This document shows, in pieces, positions 8,329 through 14,879 of a stretch of DNA of 18,297 bases. The notes under the pieces were generated by a model that did no database searches, had not been told where the DNA came from, and saw only the letters and a program-made list of their open reading frames with translations. The position numbers and the translations under genes are program-made. How positions within the stretch are numbered: position 1 is the first letter of the stretch; each line of letters begins with the position of its first letter. Source of the DNA: VBAS01 sp964444975 (GTDB lineage: Bacteria > Bacteroidota > Bacteroidia > Chitinophagales > Chitinophagaceae); NCBI GenBank assembly GCA_964444975.1, contig CAYUJD010000072.1, positions 1 through 18,297 of the forward strand, read 5' to 3'.

Positions 8329-8355
8329 AATACTCCGGCGGGAGTATTCTTTTAT
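8329..8355 (+). terminator. Rho-independent terminator after the ddl-PASTA-rhodanese unit
   Basis: An eight-bp perfect stem (AATACTCC with GGAGTATT) around the loop GGCG, followed by CTTTTAT. It lies about 70 bases after the rhodanese stop codon. Confidence 0.65.
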
Positions 8356-8395
8356 AATAAGCCTGGTGCAATCTTGCACAACTAAAATGCACATT

Positions 8396-8947
8396 ATGAA
8401 TAAAATCACTTTTTTATTACAGTTGTCATTACTTGCTTCATTAATGTCCATGGCACAGCCATCGCCAGCCGATGTCTCTATTGTGATAAAAAAAGGTGCC
8501 GTCAACATGGGCAAAAAAAACAATGTGGCCGGTGACTGGACTTTGACAAAAGCGGTAAAATACCTTGGTACATCTGCACGCATCCGCGACGGGTACAACC
8601 GGACCCATACCTATGATGAAATCGGTGTTGTTTTATTTGAAAGCACTAATAATAAAGTACCATCCGGCAATATTTCTGAAATACAAGTGCATTTTTCCAT
8701 GCCCGAAAGAAATGATGTGGTACCCAGCAGCGGCTTTACCGGCAGCCTTACTGTAGATAAACTCAGTATCAACAGCAGTACCACGCTTGCTTCAATCAGG
8801 AAAAAACTGAAAGGCTACAGCGAATCAAAAAGCTATATTGACCACAGCTACCGGCTGGCAAAAAACGGTATTTATTTTTATTTCCAGTTCGATGCCAGCG
8901 AAACCCGGTTGGTGAAAGTGAGTTTCGGAAAGGACATGAGGAATTAA
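8396..8947 (+). CDS. Small secreted protein of unknown function
   Basis: 183 residues from the chosen ATG. The first 21 residues (MNKITFLLQLSLLASLMSMAQ) form a typical signal peptide with likely cleavage after AQ; there is no lipobox cysteine, so it is probably periplasmic or secreted. The mature part is rich in short beta strands with the distinctive runs GDWTLTKAVKYLG, DGYNRTHTYDEIGVVLFE and DHSYRLAKNGIYFYFQF. I have the impression of a small Bacteroidota-specific family but cannot name it with confidence. The in-frame ATG at 8387 (three residues longer) or a GTG at 8366 could also be used; the start at 8396 fits the signal peptide best. It follows a terminator and is convergent with the receptor gene, so it is probably its own unit. 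Confidence 0.75.
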   Translation: MNKITFLLQLSLLASLMSMAQPSPADVSIVIKKGAVNMGKKNNVAGDWTLTKAVKYLGTSARIRDGYNRTHTYDEIGVVLFESTNNKVPSGNISEIQVHFSMPERNDVVPSSGFTGSLTVDKLSINSSTTLASIRKKLKGYSESKSYIDHSYRLAKNGIYFYFQFDASETRLVKVSFGKDMRN

Positions 8948-9060
8948 GAGTGGGATTCAATAGTCTGATGTCTGAGTGAAAAAAGGCTTTTCAAGATACA
9001 AAATTATTAATAGCAGATTTCCGCCTCTGACTTTCAGCTTGAAGCTGCCGCCATCAATTT

Positions 9061-11223
9061 CTATAATTTCACATTCACAGCCATCAAAAAATTTCTTCCG
9101 GCCATGGGATAAAAATAATTTTCTGTGGTTAGGGTTCCTCCGTAATAGTAACTGAAAGTGTAACCATTCGGCTCGTAGAGCTTGTCAAACACATTATTTG
9201 CCTGCAGGATGATGTTCAGCTCTTTCAGCCATTTGCAGTTGATGCTGAAAATGATTCTTGCATCCTGGGTGTAATAGTCATGCAGCCGCCGGCTTTCATT
9301 TTGTGTATTGTCAAGATATTGCTTGCCCACGTATTTGCCAATCAAACTCAGTTCAGCATTTTTTATGGGGATAAAAGTAACCACAGCGCTGCCAATGAAG
9401 TTGGGAGAGTAAGCAATATCGGCCGATGAAAAAAAATTGGTTTTCTGGCCGCCGTTATCATAGTCATCAATATACTCGGTAAAATCAAGCACTTTGTTTT
9501 TGCTGAGTGCCAGGTTTCCGGCAGCTTTCAGGCGGGGAGTAATATCCGCATTGCCGGTAAGTTCCATGCCGGCCCTGTAGCTTTTTGGAATATTGGTCCG
9601 GGTGTAGGCTCCTACATCATTTATTTTGCCGGTCAACACAAGCTGATCTTTGTATTGCATGTAATAAAGTGTAATGCCGGCGCTGTACTTTTTATTTTTT
9701 GATTCAAGGCCCAGTTCAAAATCATTCAGCTTTTCAGGTTTGGGCTGCTGGTTCCGCCCGGCCTCAAAATCGTCGCGGTTGGGTTCCTTCTGTCCCCGGC
9801 TGTAAGAAAGATAACCCGACCAGTTATTTTTCTGAAAACTGATACCGGCTTTTGGATTGAAGAAACTATATTTATTATTTGTAATTAAATCCGGGTTATT
9901 TCTGAAACCATTAAGGTCATATTTTACCCGGCGGTATTGCAGGTCATAAAAAACGGAAAACAGCTGGCCGATTTTTGTTTGTTCTTTAAAATAAATGGTG
10001 AAATCATTTTTACCGGCAGCCAGGTCGTACCACCGGCCCGGCAGAGCCAAACCCTTTTCTGCCCAAATCACATCGCCGAAATGTTTTCCTTCATACCGGT
10101 TCCATCCTCCGCCGAAAGTAAACTGGGAGGTATTGTCTTTGTAGTGCAGTGAAAAAATATTTCCGAAAAAATCATTGTCGAGCCATAATTGCCTTACCAG
10201 GTCGGAGTGGGTAATCACATCCGTTCCGTAGGCCGGTTCGGGAAGTCCATAATCGGCATAAGCTTCATTGGCCTTGTACTGCTCGTAATAGCCTTCACCT
10301 TTTACATAAAATAGGCCAAGATTAAATTTTAGCTGTTTGCCCGATTGCCGGCTGTAAAAAAGCTGGTAATGATCCTGCTGGTAGTTATCGGTTTCATTGT
10401 CGTATGGCACGCCGGGTTTTTCCATGCCGGCATAGTTGATGGTGCGGTTGGTTTTCAGGTCGGCTTCGCTTACACCATACCACGCCTGGTAGGTTTTTTC
10501 TTTACCGGAAAATATATTCAGCCGCAGCGAATTTTTCTGATCCAGGTAAGCGGTGGAAAAATAAAACGATTTCAGATTGCTGCTGGCCCGGTCAATATAG
10601 CCGTCGCTGCTGATGCGTGACAGCCGGATATCAGTAGTAAAATGTTCGCCAACCAGCCCGCTGCCCACTTTCACTGTATTTTTCCAGGTGTTAAATGAAC
10701 CATAGCTGTTGTTGAATTCGGCATACGGCTGCAGGTTCACTTCGTTGGTGCTGATGTTGATGCTGGCGCCAAAAGCCCCCGCACCGTTTGATGATGTGCC
10801 CACACCCCGCTGTACCTGTATACTGCTGATGGAGGAAGTAAAGTCGGGCAGATCAACAAAAAACGTTCCCTGGCTTTCCGCATCATTAAAAGGTACTCCG
10901 TTCAAAGTAATATTGATACGGGATGCGTCTGAACCGCGGATGCGGATGCCGGTGTACCCCACTCCGTTGCCTGCATCGGAGTTTATCACCACCGATGGAG
11001 TCTGGTTTAAAATAAAGGGCAGGTCGGGCCCCAGGTTCAGCTTCTCCATTTCTTTTTTGTAAAGATTGGTTTTGGTAAACGGCGAATTTTCGCCAGCCCG
11101 GATGGCTCTTACTTCCACAGGCTCCAGCAATAGGAAGCTGTCTCGTTTTGTTGTGTCGTTGTTTTGGCCAAATGTCAAATGGCAAACAAAGGCTGTGCTG
11201 AATAAAATGGCAATCCGCTTCAT
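9061..11223 (-). CDS. TonB-dependent outer-membrane receptor, predicted thiamin transporter
   Basis: 720 residues: signal peptide (1-about 19, cut before QNNDTT), a TonB-box-like segment (about 30-40, LLLEPVEVRA), a plug domain (about 50-160) containing YTGIRIRGSDASRINITLNG and VQRGVGTSSNGAGAFG, and a beta-barrel to the C-terminus (LMAVNVKL). It lacks the N-terminal carboxypeptidase-regulatory-like domain of SusC-type receptors and has no SusD partner. The family imports scarce nutrients through the outer membrane using TonB energy. The TPP riboswitch in its leader implies repression when thiamin pyrophosphate is plentiful, so thiamin or a thiamin precursor is the likely substrate; in Bacteroides a TPP-controlled TonB receptor of this kind is known to take up thiamin. 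No inner-membrane thiamin transporter or thi gene is adjacent. Confidence 0.92.
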   Translation of the reverse strand: MKRIAILFSTAFVCHLTFGQNNDTTKRDSFLLLEPVEVRAIRAGENSPFTKTNLYKKEMEKLNLGPDLPFILNQTPSVVINSDAGNGVGYTGIRIRGSDASRINITLNGVPFNDAESQGTFFVDLPDFTSSISSIQVQRGVGTSSNGAGAFGASINISTNEVNLQPYAEFNNSYGSFNTWKNTVKVGSGLVGEHFTTDIRLSRISSDGYIDRASSNLKSFYFSTAYLDQKNSLRLNIFSGKEKTYQAWYGVSEADLKTNRTINYAGMEKPGVPYDNETDNYQQDHYQLFYSRQSGKQLKFNLGLFYVKGEGYYEQYKANEAYADYGLPEPAYGTDVITHSDLVRQLWLDNDFFGNIFSLHYKDNTSQFTFGGGWNRYEGKHFGDVIWAEKGLALPGRWYDLAAGKNDFTIYFKEQTKIGQLFSVFYDLQYRRVKYDLNGFRNNPDLITNNKYSFFNPKAGISFQKNNWSGYLSYSRGQKEPNRDDFEAGRNQQPKPEKLNDFELGLESKNKKYSAGITLYYMQYKDQLVLTGKINDVGAYTRTNIPKSYRAGMELTGNADITPRLKAAGNLALSKNKVLDFTEYIDDYDNGGQKTNFFSSADIAYSPNFIGSAVVTFIPIKNAELSLIGKYVGKQYLDNTQNESRRLHDYYTQDARIIFSINCKWLKELNIILQANNVFDKLYEPNGYTFSYYYGGTLTTENYFYPMAGRNFLMAVNVKL

Positions 11224-11289
11224 TTTTTAAAAAATTTCAGGTTTAAAATGAAGGGAAATGCTGTAAACAGGGGGAAACGAAAGATGTTT

Positions 11290-11386
11290 TGCACCTTCCC
11301 TGCGCAGGCATTACCCTGATCAGGTTCGACGGGTTTGATCTCAGTCCCGGCCAATTTTGCCAGAACACCCCGGGGAAACACTGAAG
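11290..11386 (-). ncRNA. TPP riboswitch (THI element)
   Basis: The minus strand holds the conserved THI-box elements in order: GGGGTG (11366-11371), ACTGAGA (around 11339-11345), ACCCGT, GAACCTGATC and GGGTAATGCC (the last two in about 11307-11326), then GCAGGGAAGG (11294-11303). TTTCCC at the 5' side (11373-11378) can pair with GGGAA at the 3' side (11296-11300) as the closing stem. It ends about 65 bases before the receptor ATG, room for a translational or terminator-type switch; I see no strong terminator hairpin with a U-tract, so control of translation is more likely. Confidence 0.95.
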
Positions 11387-11394
11387 TTCTGGGG

Positions 11395-11402
11395 CAAATG
11401 TA
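11395..11402 (-). promoter_or_regulatory. -7 element of the riboswitch/receptor transcript
   Basis: TACATTTG on the minus strand matches TAnnTTTG perfectly and lies just before the aptamer, placing the transcript start at about 11389-11391. The nearest TTG (11417-11419) leaves a spacer of only 14 bases, shorter than the usual 19-21, so the -33 part is uncertain. Confidence 0.5.
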
Positions 11403-11425
11403 GGAAAGATTTTTTTCAAAAACCC

Positions 11426-11454
11426 TGTAACCTTTCTACGCCTCGCTTCGTATC
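11426..11454 (+). promoter_or_regulatory. Candidate ECF-sigma-type promoter for the DUF2807 genes
   Basis: TGTAACCTTTC at 11426-11436 and CGTATC at 11449-11454 resemble the -35 (GTAAC-like) and -10 (CGTC-like) elements of extracytoplasmic-function sigma promoters in Bacteroidota, with 17 bases between TGTAAC and CGTATC. A start would fall near 11460, just before the ATG at 11473. No good TAnnTTTG element is present in this gap on the plus strand. The match rests on motif resemblance only. Confidence 0.35.
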
Positions 11455-11472
11455 ATTTATAAATCAAAGTTT

Positions 11473-12192
11473 ATGAAGAAATCCATCCTTCCATTTTTGT
11501 TGCTTGCAGGGTTTGTTTCCACCGCCTTTGCACAGAAAACAATCAACGATTCCAATGCGGAAAAAAGAAATGTCAGCGGCTTTCATGGCATTGAAGTGGC
11601 TACGGGCATCGAGCTGGTACTTACAAAAGGAAGCACCGAAGAGGTGGCCGTAAGCGCCTCAAAGCCCGAATACCGCGATAAAATAGTGACTGAAGTGGTA
11701 AACGGCATATTGAAAATTCATTACGAAACAAAGCTCGGCGCCGTAAACCGTGTGAATGAAACCAAGGGACTGAAGGCATGGGTTTCGTATAAAATCCTCG
11801 ACAGGCTGCATGTAAGCACCGGAGCAGATGTGAAGTTAGAAGGCCGGCTGGAAACTACTTCACTTGAATTAAACGCAAACACAGGAGGCCTTGTAGCAGG
11901 CGAAGTGAACATCGGCACCATGAAGGTGAACCAGAGTACCGGTTCCAAAATTACCCTCACCGGCAAAGTGGATAAGCTGGAAGCCGAAGGCGATACCGGC
12001 AGTAAGTTTATGGGAGAAGATTTACAGGCCAACTCCTGCGATGTGTACATGAGCACGGGTGCCGGCCTTTTTATTTCGGTAGAAAAAGAACTGAACGTAA
12101 AAGCCAGCACAGGCGGGTATATTAAATATAAAGGCAATGCCGGCATACGGGAAATAAAAACCAATACCGGCGGAAATGTTTCTAAAATCTAA
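11473..12192 (+). CDS. Secreted DUF2807 (head GIN domain) protein, paralogue 1
   Basis: 239 residues with a signal peptide ending at about FAQ (residue 21), then one DUF2807 domain (Pfam 'putative auto-transporter adhesin, head GIN domain'). Solved members of this family are right-handed beta-helices; their molecular role is unknown. The entry strands GIEVATGIELVLTKG and VAVSASKPEYRD (58-69) are typical. From about residue 115 a turn with the core T-G recurs every 18-21 residues: STGAD (115), NTGGL (136), STGSK (155), DTGSK (174), STGAG (194), STGGY (212), NTGGN (231). The protein should be periplasmic or surface-exposed; no sorting domain or lipobox is visible. First of three tandem paralogues and 115 bases from the next one. 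Confidence 0.87.
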   Translation: MKKSILPFLLLAGFVSTAFAQKTINDSNAEKRNVSGFHGIEVATGIELVLTKGSTEEVAVSASKPEYRDKIVTEVVNGILKIHYETKLGAVNRVNETKGLKAWVSYKILDRLHVSTGADVKLEGRLETTSLELNANTGGLVAGEVNIGTMKVNQSTGSKITLTGKVDKLEAEGDTGSKFMGEDLQANSCDVYMSTGAGLFISVEKELNVKASTGGYIKYKGNAGIREIKTNTGGNVSKI

Positions 12193-12214
12193 AAGCTTAG
12201 CCATGAAATGAGTT

Positions 12215-12280
12215 ATAAAATTTTCGAGCTATTATACCAGCCAGCGATGAAAATTTTATGGCGACCCGACGATTCGGGTC
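12215..12280. repeat. Intergenic inverted repeats between DUF2807 genes 1 and 2
   Basis: Two structures lie side by side. ATAAAATTTTC (12215-12225) is an exact reverse complement of GAAAATTTTAT (12249-12259), an 11-bp stem with a 23-base loop. Next is GACCCGA (12263-12269) pairing with TCGGGTC (12274-12280) around a CGAT loop. Neither has a U-tract behind it, so neither is a standard terminator. They may shape read-through or mRNA stability between genes 1 and 2; a remnant palindromic element is also possible. Confidence 0.55.
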
Positions 12281-12313
12281 CATGTGACAAAAATTTAAAA
12301 TAAAAATATGCAC

Positions 12314-13027
12314 ATGAAAAAAATTCCCGCTGTATTATTTGCAGTTAGTTTAATGATTGCAGTATCGGCACAGAAAACATTAACCGATGTCAATGCGGAA
12401 AAAAGAATTGTAACAGGCTTTCATGCCATCGAAGTATCGGGCGGCATTGATTTGTACCTGAGCCAGGGCAGCGAGGCGGTGGCCGTCAGCGCCTCAAAGC
12501 CCGAATACCGCGACCGAATAAAAACCGAAGTGAAAAACGGCGTGCTGAAAATCTGGTACGAATGGAATAATAATTTCCGGGTTGACTGGGGCAACCGCAA
12601 GCTGAAAGCTTATGTATCTTTTAAAGTACTGGATGCCTTGAAAGGTTCAGGCGGTTCAGATATTGATGTGGATGGAACGATTAAAGTGCCGAAGCTCGAT
12701 TTGCGCATTTCCGGCGGCTCCGATTTTTCAGGCACTGTGGAATTAAGCGAACTGAAAGTGGAAGCCAGCGGTGGCAGCGATGTGTCCATTTCCGGTAAAA
12801 CCGGCCGGTTGACTATTGATGCCAGCGGCGGCAGTGATTTCAGCGGGTATGAGCTTTCGGCCGACATTTGCAATGTGGAAGCCAGCGGCGGCAGCGATGT
12901 GCATGTTACGGTCAACCAAGAACTTTCGGCCAGTGCCAGTGGCGGCAGCGATGTGTTTTACAAAGGCAGCGGGCTGATACGCGACATCAAAACCAGCAGC
13001 AGCAATATTAAAAAAGTAAGCAGATAA
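12314..13027 (+). CDS. Secreted DUF2807 protein, paralogue 2 (SGGSD ladder)
   Basis: 237 residues from the second of two in-frame ATGs; the first, at 12308, adds only Met-His. I chose 12314 because GCACATGAAAA before and across it also marks the start of paralogue 3 (GCACATGAAAAG). A signal peptide ends near VSAQ, and the DUF2807 domain opens with VTGFHAIEVSGGIDLYLSQG. The predicted beta-helix turns are six nearly identical SGGSD motifs, at residues 114, 135, 154, 173, 193 and 211 counted from the 12308 Met, spaced 18-21 residues. The seventh position holds SSSN. Twenty-six bases (12488-12513) coding SASKPEYRD are identical to 11653-11678 in paralogue 1, a sign of recent duplication or gene conversion. 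Only 27 bases separate it from paralogue 3, so the two are co-transcribed. Confidence 0.86.
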   Translation: MKKIPAVLFAVSLMIAVSAQKTLTDVNAEKRIVTGFHAIEVSGGIDLYLSQGSEAVAVSASKPEYRDRIKTEVKNGVLKIWYEWNNNFRVDWGNRKLKAYVSFKVLDALKGSGGSDIDVDGTIKVPKLDLRISGGSDFSGTVELSELKVEASGGSDVSISGKTGRLTIDASGGSDFSGYELSADICNVEASGGSDVHVTVNQELSASASGGSDVFYKGSGLIRDIKTSSSNIKKVSR

Positions 13028-13054
13028 TTTTTTCAAAATAAAAAACTGACGCAC

Positions 13055-13777
13055 ATGAAAAGAATAATTGTGATGTTGACAACGATGCTGTTTGCTGCAG
13101 CATTATTTGCCCAAAAAACCATAAGCGATGCCAATGCAGAGCCCCGCAATCTTACCGGCTTTCATGCCATAAAAATTTCCAATGCCTTTGATGTGTACAT
13201 CACCCAGGCCAATGAAGAAGCGGTGGCTGTAAGCGCATCGAAAGCCGAGTACAGGGAGCGCATTAAAACTTCAGTAGAAAACGGTGTGCTGGTTATCCGG
13301 TTTGAAGATGAAAAGAAATTCTGGAAGAGCCTGGGAGGCGACAAACTGAAGTTGAAAGCCTACATCTCGGTAAAGAAACTGGATAAGCTGAATGTAAGCG
13401 GCGCCTGCGATGTATTTATGGAAGAAGGCATTTCTGCCGAAGCTTTGGAAATTGTTTTTTCCGGCGCCAGCGATTTGAAGGGTAAAGTGGATGTAAAAAC
13501 ACTGAAGGTAGACATCAACGGAGCTTCCGATGTTACTCTTACAGGCAATGCCGCCAACCTGGTGGTTGAAGCCAGCGGCGCCAGCGATTTTAAAGGCTTT
13601 GATTTAATTACCAACTATTGCGATGCCAAAGCAACCGGCGCTTCATCCATTTCCATTACGGTAAATAAGGAACTGAATGCAAATGCCAGCGGCGCCAGCA
13701 GTGTCAGGTTTAAAGGCGAAGGACTGATAAGGGATATTAAAACCAGTGGCGCCAGCAATGTGTCACGCAAATCGTAA
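13055..13777 (+). CDS. Secreted DUF2807 protein, paralogue 3 (SGASD ladder)
   Basis: 240 residues; signal peptide MKRIIVMLTTMLFAAALFAQ, then a DUF2807 domain (LTGFHAIKISNAFDVYITQ onward). The beta-helix turns use a third consensus: SGACD (115), SGASD (136), NGASD (155), SGASD (174), TGASS (194), SGASS (212), SGASN (231), in the same register as the turns of paralogues 1 and 2. As in the others, the chain ends soon after the last turn. Localisation is probably periplasmic or cell surface; function unknown. It is the last gene of the cluster and is followed by a strong terminator. Confidence 0.87.
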   Translation: MKRIIVMLTTMLFAAALFAQKTISDANAEPRNLTGFHAIKISNAFDVYITQANEEAVAVSASKAEYRERIKTSVENGVLVIRFEDEKKFWKSLGGDKLKLKAYISVKKLDKLNVSGACDVFMEEGISAEALEIVFSGASDLKGKVDVKTLKVDINGASDVTLTGNAANLVVEASGASDFKGFDLITNYCDAKATGASSISITVNKELNANASGASSVRFKGEGLIRDIKTSGASNVSRKS

Positions 13778-13795
13778 AGATGAAGGGTAAAAAAG

Positions 13796-13826
13796 AAAAA
13801 GCGTTCCGGAACCCGGGACGCTTTTT
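13796..13826. terminator. Strong bidirectional terminator between DUF2807 cluster and tRNA-fMet
   Basis: A 14-bp stem with one G-T wobble: AAAAAGCGTTCCGG (13796-13809) with CCGGGACGCTTTTT (13813-13826) and an AAC loop. On the plus strand the stem ends in a T-run; on the minus strand it is followed by TTTTTCTTTTTTA. It can therefore end both the DUF2807 transcript and the tRNA transcript. Confidence 0.9.
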
Positions 13827-13829
13827 TAG

Positions 13830-13901
13830 TTGCGAAGGGGAGGATCGAACTCCCGACCTACGGGTTATGAGCCCGTCGAGCTACCGCTGCTCTACTTCGC
13901 G
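13830..13901 (-). tRNA. Initiator tRNA-fMet (CAT)
   Basis: A 72-nt cloverleaf on the minus strand with anticodon loop CTCATAA (anticodon CAT). Three initiator marks are visible: a C1-A72 mismatch at the end of the acceptor stem (5' CGCGAAG against 3' CTTCGCA), three G-C pairs at the base of the anticodon stem (ACGGG/CCCGT), and an A11-T24 pair in the D stem (GAGC/GCTC). T arm is GGGAG-TTCGATC-CTCCC. The discriminator is A, and CCA is not encoded (the following bases are CTA). It is divergent from era and carries its own promoter. Confidence 0.95.
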
Positions 13902-13911
13902 ATGTGGGATG

Positions 13912-13942
13912 CAAAGATAATCCTGCCACGGGTACCTGCCAA
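13912..13942 (-). promoter_or_regulatory. Promoter of tRNA-fMet
   Basis: On the minus strand TTG (13940-13942) and TATCTTTG (13912-13919) are separated by 20 bases, matching both the sequence and the spacing of the Bacteroidota consensus. Transcription should start only a few bases before the mature tRNA 5' end at 13901, leaving a very short leader for RNase P. Confidence 0.75.
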
Positions 13943-13974
13943 ACATTTTATTCTTCTAATTTTACGGCCTTTGC

Positions 13975-14844
13975 ATGAAAACCGGTTTTGCAAATATTTT
14001 CGGCAGACCCAATGCCGGCAAAAGCACTTTGCTGAATATGCTGATGGGAGAAAAACTGGCCATTGTTTCATCCAAAGTACAAACCACACGTCACCGGATA
14101 AAAGGGTTTTTCAACAACAAGCATGGTCAAATCATTCTGTCAGATACTCCCGGCATTATTGACCCCCAATACAGGCTGCATGAAAAAATGATGCAGGCAG
14201 TAAAGAATGCTTTGGAGGATGCCGATGTGGCTTTGCTGCTGGTAGGGGCTGATGAGAATGAAACAGAGACGGATAAAATTTTTGAATCGCTGAAGCTGAA
14301 AGTGCCGGCCATAGTGGTCATCAATAAAATTGACAAAGCCGGCAAAGACAGGCTGGATCAACTGGTAAATTTTTTTTCCGCAAAACCTTACTGCAGGAAA
14401 ACAGCCTGTATTTCTGCCTTGCTGGGAGTGGGCAAAGAGGAACTGGTAAATGCCATACTTGAATTTCTGCCTGAAAGCGAACCTTTTTACAATACGGAAG
14501 AACTGACCGATCTGCCTACCCGTTTTTTTGTATCCGAACTCATCCGCGAAAAAATTTATGAGCTGTACAAAGAAGAAATTCCTTACCACGCTGCCGTTGT
14601 GGTTAAAGAATTCAAGGAAAAAAATTCTCTTGTAAAAATTTCTGCCGACATTATCGTGCAGCGGGAAACACAAAAAGCCATCCTCATCGGAGAAGGAGGA
14701 CGCATGATAAAAAAACTGGGCACTGATGCCCGTATAGCCATTGAGGCTTTCCTGCAGCAAAAAGTTTTTCTTGAGCTGTTTGTAAAAGTGCGGCAGAAAT
14801 GGCGGGACAACGAAACCTGGCTCAGGGAATTTGGATATGGCTGA
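13975..14844 (+). CDS. era: GTPase Era
   Basis: 289 residues; a GTPase needed for 30S ribosome maturation that binds the 3' end of 16S rRNA. The G motifs are GRPNAGKST (10-18), DTPG (57-60), NKID (117-120) and SAL (147-149), with the switch-I region KVQTTRHRIKG (34-44). The C-terminal KH domain has the expected ILIGEGGRMIKKLG (237-249) for RNA binding. Length is normal. The ATG at 13975 fits the usual Era start (KTGFANIFGRPNAGKS). It is divergent from tRNA-fMet and may be co-transcribed with the next genes towards der. Confidence 0.97.
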   Translation: MKTGFANIFGRPNAGKSTLLNMLMGEKLAIVSSKVQTTRHRIKGFFNNKHGQIILSDTPGIIDPQYRLHEKMMQAVKNALEDADVALLLVGADENETETDKIFESLKLKVPAIVVINKIDKAGKDRLDQLVNFFSAKPYCRKTACISALLGVGKEELVNAILEFLPESEPFYNTEELTDLPTRFFVSELIREKIYELYKEEIPYHAAVVVKEFKEKNSLVKISADIIVQRETQKAILIGEGGRMIKKLGTDARIAIEAFLQQKVFLELFVKVRQKWRDNETWLREFGYG

Positions 14845-14879
14845 AAAACCGGGAAACTTTAAAAAATTGTAACTGCTAA

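Noticed and set aside
8948..9060. Hairpin terminators between the small secreted gene and the receptor
   Set aside because: Only short or A-T-only stems are present (CAGCT/AGCTG, TGAAAA/TTTTCA) with no U-tract; not enough for a call.
12648..12960. Short direct DNA repeats resembling a CRISPR or tandem-repeat array
   Set aside because: The repeated GCCAGCGGCGGCAGCGAT-like units are codons for the SGGSD turns inside an intact reading frame; spacers are coding and homologous.
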